Shown here piece after piece: positions 11,345 through 20,324 of a stretch of DNA of 64,000 bases. The translations under genes were made by a program, and so were the position numbers. Under the pieces are notes generated by a model. The model was given only the letters and a program-made list of their open reading frames with translations. It did no database searches and was not told where the DNA came from. The DNA lies in contig WPIO01000001.1 of NCBI GenBank assembly GCA_009760855.2, forward strand, positions 3,554,001 through 3,618,000, written 5' to 3'. The DNA is from Cristatella mucedo. Taxonomy: Eukaryota; Bryozoa; Phylactolaemata; Cristatellidae. How positions within the stretch are numbered: position 1 is the stretch's first letter; each line of letters opens with the position of its first letter.

Positions 11345-12480
11345 CTTTTAATAATAATGAGTATAATAATACACTTAATAAAGCTCCTTCGGAGAACTCG
11401 ATCCCTTTCTAAGCGTTTTACGTTTGCTGCAAAGGAAGCGTGATCGAATGGTGAGTGGTATTATGCTTGACTGACGTAATGAATAACATGGTTAGGGGTG
11501 ATATTAGCAAGGTCAGAATGCAAGTATGGTAAGTGGCAGCTTGCGACAGTGTCAGCGTGCATATGTACATATAAAGGATGCACCACAAGGACTCACTAAC
11601 TGCTGTTGAAAATAATTGCATCTTAAGTTTCTTTTTGAATGTGGTCACGTCAGGAAAGGTCATGAAGCAAGCAGAGTGAGTTCCAAACCTTGCGAGCATA
11701 CGAACTAAATGCACGGTCTCAAAGGATTTAAGGTTTGTAAGAGGAATTAGTAAACAGTTCGATTCCGAAAAGCAGGTGGTTCGATGCTTGGCCAGGTGGG
11801 GGAGTAGATCTGATAGGTAGGCTGGAGCCAAAGAATGAATAGACCTAACATTGAGGGACGAAACCTTGTAGTCGATCGGTTGCTTGAATGACAGCAGGTG
11901 CAGGACTGGGAGAAGTAGTGTGATGCGGCTACGGAGAAGGTCACGACAGACGAGCTTAGCTGCAGAGTTTTGCACCAACTATGAGTGCCTGATTGGACGT
12001 GCCGGTAGGCCAGCAAGAATTGAATTACAAAAGTCAAGATGGGATGTCACAAATTAACGGACCAACTTAGACGTGGTATCCGTATCTAAACAAGCCAGAA
12101 TTTTAGCAATGTTACCTATCTGAAAGTAAGCAGACTTAATTGTGGAGCTGATGTAGTCGTCTAGCGAAAGCTTACTTTGGAACAAGACACCTAGATTTTG
12201 TGCAGATTCAACACCAGACATGCTTGCAAAGCCTATTCTGAGCGTTAGGCCTTTCAATTTTGAATCACACTTGGTTTGCCCATAAATAGTAAGCTAGTTT
12301 TATTATCTTTTAATGTAACAAAATTGGTGCCGTATATGTGCAGATGTCATGAATACATGCAGCAAGTGAGTTGAGAGAATTCAACGTGCTCGAAAGCTGT
12401 GTGGAATCAAAGGAAGTATACCACTGCCTGTCATCCTCATAGAAGTGAAAGCCTAGATTTTGCTCGGCAATGGCATCAAC
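11345..12480 (-). mobile_element. LINE family B, 5'-truncated, minus strand
   Basis: Reads from the 3' tail at 11,345 (reverse complement of a GTTCTCCGAAGGAGCTTTAT tail and an ATT-rich end) back through the C-terminal region and into the reverse transcriptase core. Near 12,440 the catalytic box reads FHFYEDD, where the family has FHFYADD. Frames are broken. The 5' side ends at about 12,480, where an oppositely oriented copy starts. Confidence 0.8.
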
Positions 12481-12481
12481 G

Positions 12482-13082
12482 ATTCCGAGCGTCGCAGTTG
12501 CCACAATACTCCACTTCTCGCCGACCTGCACTGGCTACCAGTCAAGCAACGGATTGACTTCAAGCTTTTGTCGCTCACTTTTAGGTCCCTTCATTCTATG
12601 GCTCAAGCCTATCTCTCAGATATACTACCCTATCAGGCCAAGCATAGTACCACCCGCTTTTCGGAATCCAACAGTCTACAAATACCTCGAACAAACCTTA
12701 AATCCTTTGGACACCGTGTATTTAGTTCGTATGCTCCCAAAGTCTGGAACTCCCTCCCGACCTGCGTCAGAACATCCCCTGACCTGACCACATTTAAAAG
12801 AAACTTAAAAACACCTTTTTAGGACTGAATTTAGTGGGTCCCTGTGATTCGTCCTTGATGTGCTTATGCGTGTTGACACTGTGCATGCTGCCACTAACCA
12901 CATTTGCATGCTGACCCTGTGCATGTCACCCCTAACCATATTATTCAGTCTGTTTTTTCAAGCATGATTTTACTTACCATTCAATTGCATTTCACTTTGC
13001 AGAAAATGTAAAGCGCCTAGAGAGAGGTTGGGTTCTCTGAGGGTGCTTTATCAAGTGTATTATTATTACTATTATTATTATC
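12482..13082 (+). mobile_element. LINE family B, 5'-truncated, plus strand
   Basis: Begins with GAGCGTCGCAGTTGCCACAA and includes LADLHWLPVKQRIDFKLLSL, which matches the 22.3-23.2 kb copy closely, then the 3' tail at 13,009-13,082 (AAAGCGCCTAGAGAGAGGTT and ATT repeats). One frame is open from 12,460 to 12,822, so it is younger than its neighbours. It abuts the minus-strand copy head to head. Confidence 0.85.
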
Positions 13083-13083
13083 A

Positions 13084-13450
13084 TAAAAGCGGGTGGTACG
13101 ATGCTTGGCCTGATGGGGGAGTATATCTGAGAGGTAGGCTGGAGCCAAAGAATGAAGTGAACTAAAAGTGAACGACAAAACCTTGAAGTCAATCCATTGT
13201 TTGACTGGTAGCCAGTTCAGGTCGGCGAGTAGTGAAGTAATGTGGCAACTGTGACGCTCACGAATGACAAGCCTAGCTGCGGAGTTTTGCACCATCTGCA
13301 ATCGCCTGATTGCACATGCCGGTAGGCCAGCGAGCAGTGAGTTGCAGAAGTAGAGACGGGATGTCACGAATGAATGAACCAACTTGGATGTGGTACACTT
13401 ATATTAACAAGCCCGATTTTAGCAACTTTATGAAACTTACTGGCAAGGTT
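13084..13450 (-). mobile_element. LINE family B fragment without 3' tail, minus strand
   Basis: Starts right after the ATT-rich tail of the preceding plus-strand copy and reads in reverse through the same C-terminal region (LADLNWLPVKQWIDFKVLSF at 13.2 kb). It lacks its own tail. It was probably either the target of the plus-strand copy or split from a larger element by rearrangement. Confidence 0.75.
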
Positions 13451-13853
13451 TGAAGTTTCAATATATGATTTCAGCTAGTCTCCCACTAGAAGTTCCATTG
13501 TCTTTTTTGTAATGTTAGATAGGAGAGTGGGAGGTAGTCGCTCAAGTTCTCTCATTTTATTGTCGCTTTCTTGAGTTGTAGCCTGACTACACCTTTTTTG
13601 AAAGGTGCGGGGACATGACCCGAGTAGATAAAAAATCAATGGCATGTAGCCTAGGGCTCGATCGAATGACGTCATCAATTAAACAAATCGTCCTCCGATA
13701 AACAATCTCGCTTCCGCTCGATCGTTTCTCGTCGTCCGATTTATTTAATGGCTGCCGTCATTCTCGAGATCCTATTCTCCATACCCTTCATTTTATATCT
13801 ACTAAAAGTTGTTTAGGTTGATGTGTCTATATAAGGATAAAAAATAGTTGCAA
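13450..13853. other. left flank of the PolB element, no recognised feature
   Basis: May continue the minus-strand LINE up to about 13,680, but I see no diagnostic motif. The 13,680-13,850 segment has two GCTCGATCG blocks (13,647 and 13,716) and no clear terminal inverted repeat with the right end of the insert. Confidence 0.35.
13828..13836 (+). promoter_or_regulatory. TATA box upstream of the polymerase
   Basis: TATATAAGG lies about 60-70 bp before the first ATG of the polymerase reading frame. Its spacing and form fit an RNA polymerase II-type core promoter. A second T/A-rich element, CTTTATATAC, abuts the ATG at 13,898. Confidence 0.4.
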
Positions 13854-13873
13854 TTAATTAAATATTTAATTAA
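13854..13873. repeat. 20-bp perfect palindrome
   Basis: TTAATTAAATATTTAATTAA is its own reverse complement and sits 24 bp before the polymerase start. It could be a replication or binding site, or only an A+T-rich coincidence. Confidence 0.6.
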
Positions 13874-13897
13874 ATAAATTGTTCTATCTTTATATAC

Positions 13898-16800
13898 ATG
13901 TCTCATAACATTGATAACTTTATGCGACGGGAGGGTGAATAATTTAGCGATCATGCAAAACGTATTAGAGAAGAGGTAAGAAAACGTACGGGTCTTCTTC
14001 CAAAATATCCTATCTCAAAAGACAGAGTAGATGCATTGATTGCAACTCTACGTTCACCAACAGCTATGAAACTAGATAATCCTATTGCTAAGAAAACCAC
14101 TAAGCCTAAAAGTAGATGGTCTTTCGATAAAGAGTCCAGGAGGCTAATAAAGATACAGGAAACAGGTTGGTTTTTAGGAAAATCTTCTTCTGATGGTAAA
14201 TTCTTAGATTATGAATATATTGGACTAGATAAGAACGTAATTGATTTTGATGTGATATATGATCAGATTGGAGCAGAATTGAAATTAGTTATTGAAGAAT
14301 TACTTAAACACAAGAGTGACTTAAAAATGACCATCGTTATTTCGCCTATTTTAGCTTCAGAAAGTAGAGCATTTAATTACCAACCTTTCACAGGAGTAAG
14401 TAGTTAAAAAATGAATAGAGTTTCAGACATTGATAGAATAGTTAGAACACAATTTGCAACTTTTAAAAGGAAAGTAGAGAAATGGTTAGAAAGAGGTTCT
14501 AATTGGATTATAGTTGGAGTCAATGCTATTTATGCAAAGCTTTCTTATTTTCGTCATAAATTCAGGGTAGTTACTTACCAATGCCAGAAAGATTAGAAAA
14601 GAAGAGATCAACAATTAATATAACGAATGAATCAGATAATCTTTGTGCTTTATGGTGTGAGTTAAGGTTTCTCTACTGGAGAGATAACCATCCAGAGTCT
14701 ATTGCTGATTTAAAGGAAATATTACATGAGAAATATTCACATCATCTAAAGAGAATAGAAGATTTGTTCAACGTTAAGGAGAATTATCCTTCAAACGTAT
14801 TAAATGTTGCTGATAATCCTCATTTAGCTGAATTATTTAACATAACTATTGATGCTTACGAATATGATAATACAATTCTAACTCCAATTATAGTAGTTGA
14901 TGAAGAGAAAGAGAGGCATTTAGATCTTCTTTTGTATAGCACTCCAAATAAAAGCAACTTTCATTATGTAATTATTAAAAACTTCAATGGATTGTGTAGA
15001 AGTAGCAAAGGATATGGAACACAGCTTACTTGTAGTAAAAGATGTTTCTGTAGATTTTACTCTAAAGATAAACTAGAATCACATTTTGATGCTTGCAAAC
15101 GTGGAAATGATGTCTAGAATAAGAATGCCAAGTGCAGATAGTAAAAAAGGAGATAAATGTTATTTTAGAGATTGTGCTAAAACGTTATGGTTTCCTTATG
15201 ATGCTTATGCAGACTTTGAATGTTTACTTACAAGTGTTAGAAAAACAGATAATGAAGATCCTACTACTCCACAAGGCACTTTTCAAAAGCATATTCCTTA
15301 TTCATCTGCTTATACTATTATTGATTATGAAGGTAAACAAAGAACATTTAAATTATTCAATGGTTCAAATAATGTTAGAGATCTATTAAAAAGTTTGTTG
15401 GAAGAAGTTGAAACAATAAAAAATGAAATGAAACCTATTCTTGATAAATATGAAAAGTTTGATTATAGTAATTTCAAGGAAGAAGACAAAAAAGATTTTG
15501 AGAATGCAGCTGTTTGTCATATTAGAGACTTATATTTAGATGGAGATAAAGTTTTAGATCATTGTCATTTAACAGGAAAGTATAGGGGTGCTGCACATAA
15601 TGCTTGCAACTTAAATCTCAGTATTAATCCTAAGAAGTTTAAACTTTCAGTATTTACTCACAACTTAAAAGGTTACGACTCATATTTATTACTACAAGAA
15701 TTTCAAGATTTAAAACTAGATAAAAAATTCATTGAAAATAACATGGAGAAATATATAAACATTGAGATTGGTTCACTTACTTTTAAAGACTCTTTACAAA
15801 TGTTGCAAAAAGGTTTAGCAGATCTTGTAAATAATGTTTTTAAATCAGGAAAACCATTAGAACAAACAAGAAATTACTTTTCGATATTGGATGATAATGA
15901 ATTCAATCTATTAAAAGAAAAAGGTATATTGCCCTATGAGTATATAGACTCATTTTCAAGACTAGATGAAAAGTCACTACCCCCAATTAAATGTTTTTAT
16001 AGCACATTAAATGATACAAACATAGATGAAAAAGATTATGATCGTGTTAAGAAAGTTTGGGCATTGATGAAAAAAATAGATCAGACCACTGATGATACAT
16101 TAGGAAAGTACAGCGATATTTATCTAACTATGGATGTCCTTCTACTTGCAGATGTATTTCAACATTTTAGACATTTATCAAAGAAAATTGATGGTTTAGA
16201 TCCTGCCAATTTCCTTACAGCACCATGTTTAACTTGGTCTGCAGGTTTGAGATTTTTAAAGGTTAAATTAGATTTATTAACAAACTTTGAACATTTTGAC
16301 TTCTTTGAAAGTGCAATAAGAGGAGGAATAACGCAAGCATCATGTAGATATGTCAAAGCAAACAATGAAATGGCTTCTAATTATGCCAGTACTAAAGAAA
16401 AGAGTTGGTTACTTTATGTCGATGCAAATTCATTATATGCTACAGCAATGACACAACCACTTCCAATTTCTAATTTCAAGTTTTTAGATAGTAAACAAAT
16501 AAAGACGATTACAACTAAGAAGATATTATCATTAAAAGAGGATGCAGACAATGGTTATGCTTTTGAAGTAGATATGCACTGTCCAGAAGAATTACATGAC
16601 ACTTACTCTGATTACCCTATTCTACCAATTAGGAGAAAAGTACGTGTTGAAGAATACTCCGAGTATCAAAAGAAAACGTTATTAAGGGATGATAAGAAGA
16701 AAATAGATGATTGTGAAACTAAAGTTGAAAAACTGATTGTTGATCTAGAACCAAAGGTTAAGTATGTTATCCATTATAGAAAACTACAACTTGCAATTGA

Positions 16801-17925
16801 AAGAGGATATGTATTAACTAAGATACATAGAGTAACGAGTTTTACACAAAGTAGATGGTTGAGTGGATATATAGTTAATAACATTGAAAGAAGAAAAGTA
16901 GCAAAATTTGAAAAGGAATATTATAAACGAGTTTGAACGAGTTTGAAAAGGAATATTATAAACTCTAAAACATTGCATTCTTTGGAAAGACAATGGAAAA
17001 TGTTTTAGAAAGAGTAAACATTGAATTGTTTGATCTAAAATATGATAAGGATATTGCAGTTTCAGATAAAAGAGTAATGAGTGCAAGGTTTAAAGATAGA
17101 AGATTGTTTAATCGAGATTTAGTTGGAATTGAAACAACAAAAGCAGAGATCTATCTTGATAAGCCTATTTATTTAGGTTTTACAATTCTAGATATTTCAA
17201 ATCTAATAGTGCAGGATTTCTATTTGACCACAATACAAGATAATTACAATGATAAAATAACACTTGCTTATACTGACACTGATTCTTTGGTAATGCAAAT
17301 AAATACTGATGATGTTTATAGAGACTTTGAAAATTATTTAGATTCCCCTAAATTTGTCTGGTTATCCTAAGAATCAAGATATATGGAAATTAGAAGGAGC
17401 AGAAAAGTTTATACCTGCTAACAAGGAAAGTCTAGTGAAATTCAAGGATGAAATATGTGGAAAATATTTAGTAGATCCAAAAACAAAAGATTTCATTAAA
17501 GATGAGAAAGGTGATATGATAGAAAAATCAATTGTACTTGATGAGGGAGTTTTCTTAAGACCAAAACTCTATATTCAATGCAGATAGCTATCAAGAAAGA
17601 TACAAGAATAGAAGTTAAATCTGCAGTTAAAAAAGCAAAAGGAACAAAGAAAGACGTGGTAAAAAAGTGTTTGACTCATTCCGATTACGTTGGTTGTCTC
17701 AAAACTGGATATGATGTTTATTGCAATCAATCAAGATTTCAATCTAGAAACCATCAAATTTTCACTATAACACAATCTAAAAAAGCACTATCAGCATTTG
17801 ACTCAAAACGATATTGGTGAGACTGTGGAGTTCATAGTTACTCTTACGGTCACTGTAGGATAAAAGAGTCAGCAGGTCACTGTAAAACTTGTAATATTAG
17901 CATAGATGCCGAAAAGGAAGATTGA
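13898..17925 (+). pseudogene. family B DNA polymerase (protein-primed type), multiply broken
   Basis: In the family this enzyme replicates linear viral or plasmid-like DNA from a protein primer. Visible parts in order: an N-terminal region with a Cys/His finger (15,010-15,110); exonuclease motif I at YADFE (15,206-15,220); an inserted endonuclease VII-like segment with DHCH and YRGAAHNACN (15,515-15,610); exonuclease motif II at HNLKGYDS; motif III at YLTMD; polymerase motif A at DANSLY (16,421-16,438); motif C at YTDTDS (17,269-17,286). The CxxC knuckle of the inserted segment has lost its second Cys (CHIR). Lesions: TAA at 13,940; TAA at 14,405; frame changes near 14,570 and 15,113; a 35-bp tandem duplication at 16,907-16,963 with TAA at 16,966, inside the motif B region; frame changes near 17,355 and 17,580; TGA at 17,818. 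It cannot encode an active enzyme. Confidence 0.93.
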
Positions 17926-18058
17926 AAATACTAAACCATTACCAGTAAAGAGAGTTAGATTTTCAGATAGAAAGAAAAAGGAAGATGATAAAAAACTAGT
18001 AAATATACAAGAAGAAGTAGAACTATACGAGTCAATGGAGAAATTAAATATATATTAA
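17906..18058 (+). CDS. small basic protein, 50 aa, unknown
   Basis: An intact 50-residue frame that overlaps the decayed end of the polymerase by about 20 bp. It begins MPKRK and contains PVKRVRFSDRKKK, two Lys/Arg clusters that could act as nuclear localisation or nucleic acid-binding signals, followed by an acidic end. No family is recognised. The T-rich promoter element of the other small genes is not present here, and the frame could be a chance opening or part of the polymerase C-terminus. Confidence 0.45.
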   Translation: MPKRKIENTKPLPVKRVRFSDRKKKEDDKKLVNIQEEVELYESMEKLNIY

Positions 18059-18066
18059 CAAAATAA

Positions 18067-18082
18067 TTTTTACTATTATAAG
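18067..18082 (+). promoter_or_regulatory. promoter-like element 1
   Basis: TTTTTACTATTATAAG directly before the ATG at 18,083, a diverged form of the TTTTATTATTATATAG element found before the following genes. Confidence 0.5.
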
Positions 18083-18373
18083 ATGGATTCCAAAAAAATC
18101 GATATTACCAGTTCTGAAAGTGAGTCAGAGTATTCAGAGGATTCAATCGATGACCCTGCTTATCAAATGGAAACAGAATCTGAATCTGAATCTGAGTCTT
18201 ACAAGTCTGAAGCTTAATCTTACATTGAATCAGAATCTGAATCAGAAGTTGGAGAGGATCTAGAAGAATTTCTATTTGGCAAACAATATGAAGATCTCAC
18301 CGATGAGGAGGTAAAAGCATATGAAGAGTATCTTGAATCATTGGTAGATAGCTCAGAAGGTGAAGAGATTTAA
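18083..18373 (+). pseudogene. acidic Ser/Glu-rich protein, one premature stop
   Basis: Starts MDSKK and is dominated by alternating Ser and Glu (for example TESESESESY), with Asp and Glu also abundant in the C-terminal half (LTDEEVKAYEEYLES). One TAA at 18,215 interrupts a frame otherwise open for 96 codons and ending in TAA at 18,371. Such acidic low-complexity proteins occur among viral regulatory or chromatin-binding proteins, but I cannot name a family. The single lesion suggests recent loss. Confidence 0.65.
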
Positions 18374-18390
18374 TTTCAATTAAATACAAT

Positions 18391-18410
18391 TTTATTTTCA
18401 TATAAAGAAA
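18391..18410 (+). promoter_or_regulatory. promoter-like element 2
   Basis: TTTATTTTCATATAAAGAAA ends exactly at the ATG at 18,411. It keeps the T-rich start, the TATA core and the AAA before the ATG seen in the other copies. Confidence 0.55.
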
Positions 18411-18686
18411 ATGGATGTCTCAAGAATTATAAGTTGTGAACAATCTAGAAAAATGGCAGTAAAGATTTGTCTTCAAAAACTTAAAGGCCAAGATCATCGT
18501 ATAGTTAAACATTCACTAGACAAACTCATTCCAGATATTGATAGTTCTTATATTAGTATTCTTATAGATATATGTGATACGTGTGATAAACTAATGGAAA
18601 GTCATAGTAAGATAAATGATATGCTTGAAGATGCAAAAAAAAAATCTAAAGCACCAAAAACAAAACCAGGAGTAGTGATTCATTAA
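18411..18686 (+). CDS. small paralogous protein 1, 91 aa, unknown
   Basis: Intact frame beginning MDVSRI. It is the first of three tandem relatives that share an MD[VI][SA][RK] start, a following conserved hydrophobic stretch (MAVKICLQKL here), and a mid-protein segment with Pro-Asp, hydrophobic residues and a CD-type motif (LIDICDTCDKL). The C-terminus is Lys-rich (KKKSKAPKTKPG). The start is set by the promoter-like element touching the ATG. No known domain; probably a small soluble, mostly helical accessory protein. Retention of an intact frame while the polymerase has decayed is notable. Confidence 0.7.
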   Translation: MDVSRIISCEQSRKMAVKICLQKLKGQDHRIVKHSLDKLIPDIDSSYISILIDICDTCDKLMESHSKINDMLEDAKKKSKAPKTKPGVVIH

Positions 18687-18702
18687 TTTTATATTAAACA
18701 AA

Positions 18703-18718
18703 TTTTATTATTATATAG
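18703..18718 (+). promoter_or_regulatory. promoter-like element 3 (reference copy)
   Basis: TTTTATTATTATATAG, followed by AAA and the ATG at 18,722. It is identical to the core of the element at 19,359-19,374, although the genes that follow are unrelated. That argues for a shared function rather than common descent of the whole gene. Confidence 0.65.
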
Positions 18719-18721
18719 AAA

Positions 18722-19003
18722 ATGGATATAGCAAGAATTCTATGTTATGAAGATGTTAAAGTTATGGCAATTCGTATTTGTTCCGGATTGTTTAATGTTG
18801 ATGAAATGGATATGACTAATCATGTTTTATATTCCAGTATTAATAAACTACCTGATTCTTATGTTGATAGAGTAATTAAAATTTGTGATATTTATGATGA
18901 TATAGATAAAATTAATAAAGTTATAAGTGACAATAAAGAAATGATAAAATATAATCATGAAACAATAGATTCTATCTTCAAGAGTTGTTATCGCAGACGG
19001 TAG
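18722..19003 (+). CDS. small paralogous protein 2, 93 aa, unknown
   Basis: Intact frame beginning MDIARI, the second member of the tandem trio. Compared with paralogue 1 it keeps the MA[VI][KR]IC block near residue 15, the LPDSYVDRVIKICD segment near residue 42, and a Lys- and Asp-rich helix-like C-terminal half. It lies about 35 bp after the previous gene and has the best-preserved promoter-like element. No domain recognised. Confidence 0.7.
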   Translation: MDIARILCYEDVKVMAIRICSGLFNVDEMDMTNHVLYSSINKLPDSYVDRVIKICDIYDDIDKINKVISDNKEMIKYNHETIDSIFKSCYRRR

Positions 19004-19031
19004 TTTCATTTTTTAAATCTGTGTGAATGTA

Positions 19032-19036
19032 TTTAT

Positions 19037-19109
<73 letters not shown>

Positions 19110-19122
19110 GAGAGAGAGAGAA
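19032..19122 (+). promoter_or_regulatory. promoter-like element 4, expanded by a TA microsatellite
   Basis: TTTATTATTATATA at 19,032 runs into about 65 bp of TA repeats and a short GA run before AAATGG. In the other copies only 3-4 bp separate the TATA core from the ATG, so the microsatellite seems to have grown out of the TATA core itself. Confidence 0.6.
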
Positions 19123-19342
19123 ATGGATATTTCAAAAATGCTATCCATTGAGCGTGTTAGAATATATCCAGGTACGTTTTGTATGAGAATTTTTAATGTT
19201 AGTGATGATGAAGACTTATATCCATATATTTGTAATAATACCTGATTCAATTAAAGAAGGGTTACATAAAATGAGTGTTCTTTATAATGAAATAGATAAG
19301 CGCCAAAGATTGATAGATTATATTTACAATAGTATTTATTGA
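19123..19342 (+). pseudogene. small paralogous protein 3, frameshifted
   Basis: Starts MDISKM and keeps the RIFNVSDDED block matching LFNVDEMD of paralogue 2. The frame ends at TGA 19,243, but a neighbouring frame from about 19,236 to TGA 19,340 continues the similarity (IPDS, then an EIDK block). One small insertion or deletion near 19,236-19,243 explains this. It is the third copy of the tandem family and the only clearly broken one. Confidence 0.65.
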
Positions 19343-19358
19343 TTAAATCATTTTACTT

Positions 19359-19374
19359 TTTTATTATTATATAG
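19359..19374 (+). promoter_or_regulatory. promoter-like element 5
   Basis: TTTTATTATTATATAG, then GAAA and the ATG at 19,379; the core is identical to element 3. Confidence 0.65.
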
Positions 19375-19378
19375 GAAA

Positions 19379-19857
19379 ATGGAAGCAGCTACTCACCCAA
19401 TGCTAGCAACTACCGTAGTAGCACTTAAATCTTGTGTTGATTATCTTGTTAGGTCAAGAAGGACAGCATAAGACGAGCAACAACTCAGTTCTGATATTTC
19501 ACTTATGACTGATGAGTTTGTTAAGAAATTCTATCTTGATGAAGCAGATGTTGAAGCACAAAAGATTATTAGTGCAGGTCAAACTGAAGTTCTATCAGGT
19601 CTTGAGGAAAGAGTTAGATCTAAAGTTGATGCTCACCTAGATGATCCTAGTGAGATTGCTGGTTATACAGCTTGGATTGCATCACAACTTCCGTCTATGT
19701 CTACGGTCATATCTGGAGTATCTGGTATTAAACCTGATATTACTGGAATTGTTAAAGATGAGTGTTATGCAGTTCTACCAATTATTACTGATGGTAAGAG
19801 TGCAAAAAAAAAGCAGCTGAGGCAGCACTAGCACAACCCGATTCAAGAGTAGTTTAA
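19379..19857 (+). pseudogene. unknown protein of about 150 aa, one stop and a poly-A slip
   Basis: Starts MEAATHPML. TAA at 19,469 interrupts the frame after 30 codons; the frame then stays open to 19,831. An A9 run at 19,804-19,812 probably changed length: the neighbouring frame after it reads through an Ala-rich end to TAA at 19,855, in line with the compact spacing of this element. The middle (MTDEFVKKFYLDEADVEAQK, then GYTAWIASQLPS) looks like a real, partly helical protein, but I recognise no family. It is the last gene of the element. Confidence 0.6.
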
Positions 19858-19870
19858 TTAAATAAAATAA

Positions 19871-20320
19871 AATATAGAGGTGAGATCTCGCCGTAAAGTT
19901 TCAATGTTCAATGGCAGGGTGTAAGAGTCGAAAAATTACCCAGGGAATCTTAGGAGTTTCCGAAAAAGTCTACCGGCGGTGGCTTCTCTACTCTGCCAGA
20001 CAATTAATCATTCGCTTTTACTGGACCTTCGTTTACAGGGAGACTGCTTGCTAGCTAACGAGCTTCGGGCGATGCTTACTATGAGCTACCTCTGTAAGTC
20101 TCTGCTCGCTACAGTTGTCAGGTCTCGACGAATTACATTTCCTCAGCCCCGCGATGATGCTTGAAATTCTCTGTATTTATGTACGTGCTACGTCCATCTG
20201 CTTACCTCCGTCCATAGGTGCTCAAAGCTTAAAAGATTCAGTGGGCATTGTGCTGGCGAGTTTTCTATGGCGAATTCTGATCCTTAGTGGCTTTCGATTC
20301 GCATAGGGTGTCCCATAGAA
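19871..20320. other. right flank of the PolB element, no recognised feature
   Basis: Composition returns to the less A+T-rich background. No gene or repeat recognised. Confidence 0.4.
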
Positions 20321-20324
20321 TGCA

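Larger units (their letters stand above)
13854..19870 (+). mobile_element. decayed virus-like element with PolB and six small genes
   Basis: A visibly A+T-rich block whose genes all read on the plus strand with gaps of only about 25-120 bp (one pair overlaps), quite unlike the intron-rich surroundings. It starts near a 20-bp palindrome and a TATA box, carries a broken family B DNA polymerase (13,898-17,925), then six short genes to 19,857, and ends in an A+T-rich TTTAATTAAATAAAAT segment that partly repeats the sequence just before the polymerase. Polymerases of this kind are known from adintoviruses, Maverick/Polinton elements and related animal genome insertions. No capsid, integrase, protease or packaging ATPase is recognisable, and no terminal inverted repeat or target duplication was found, so borders are approximate and class uncertain. 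Confidence 0.8.

Noticed and set aside
17818-17820. TGA read as tryptophan, meaning a mitochondrial-type code
   Set aside because: The other in-frame stops are TAA and several frameshifts are present, so simple decay explains it better than a different code.
13898-17925. Nuclear copy of a linear mitochondrial genome carrying a polymerase
   Set aside because: No mitochondrial genes or RNAs lie beside it, and the endonuclease VII-like insertion points to the viral/Polinton-type group.
13854-19990. Terminal inverted repeats or target duplication of the PolB element
   Set aside because: Comparing 13,680-13,860 with the reverse complement of 19,860-19,990 gave only a short CGAGATC-type match, no better than chance.
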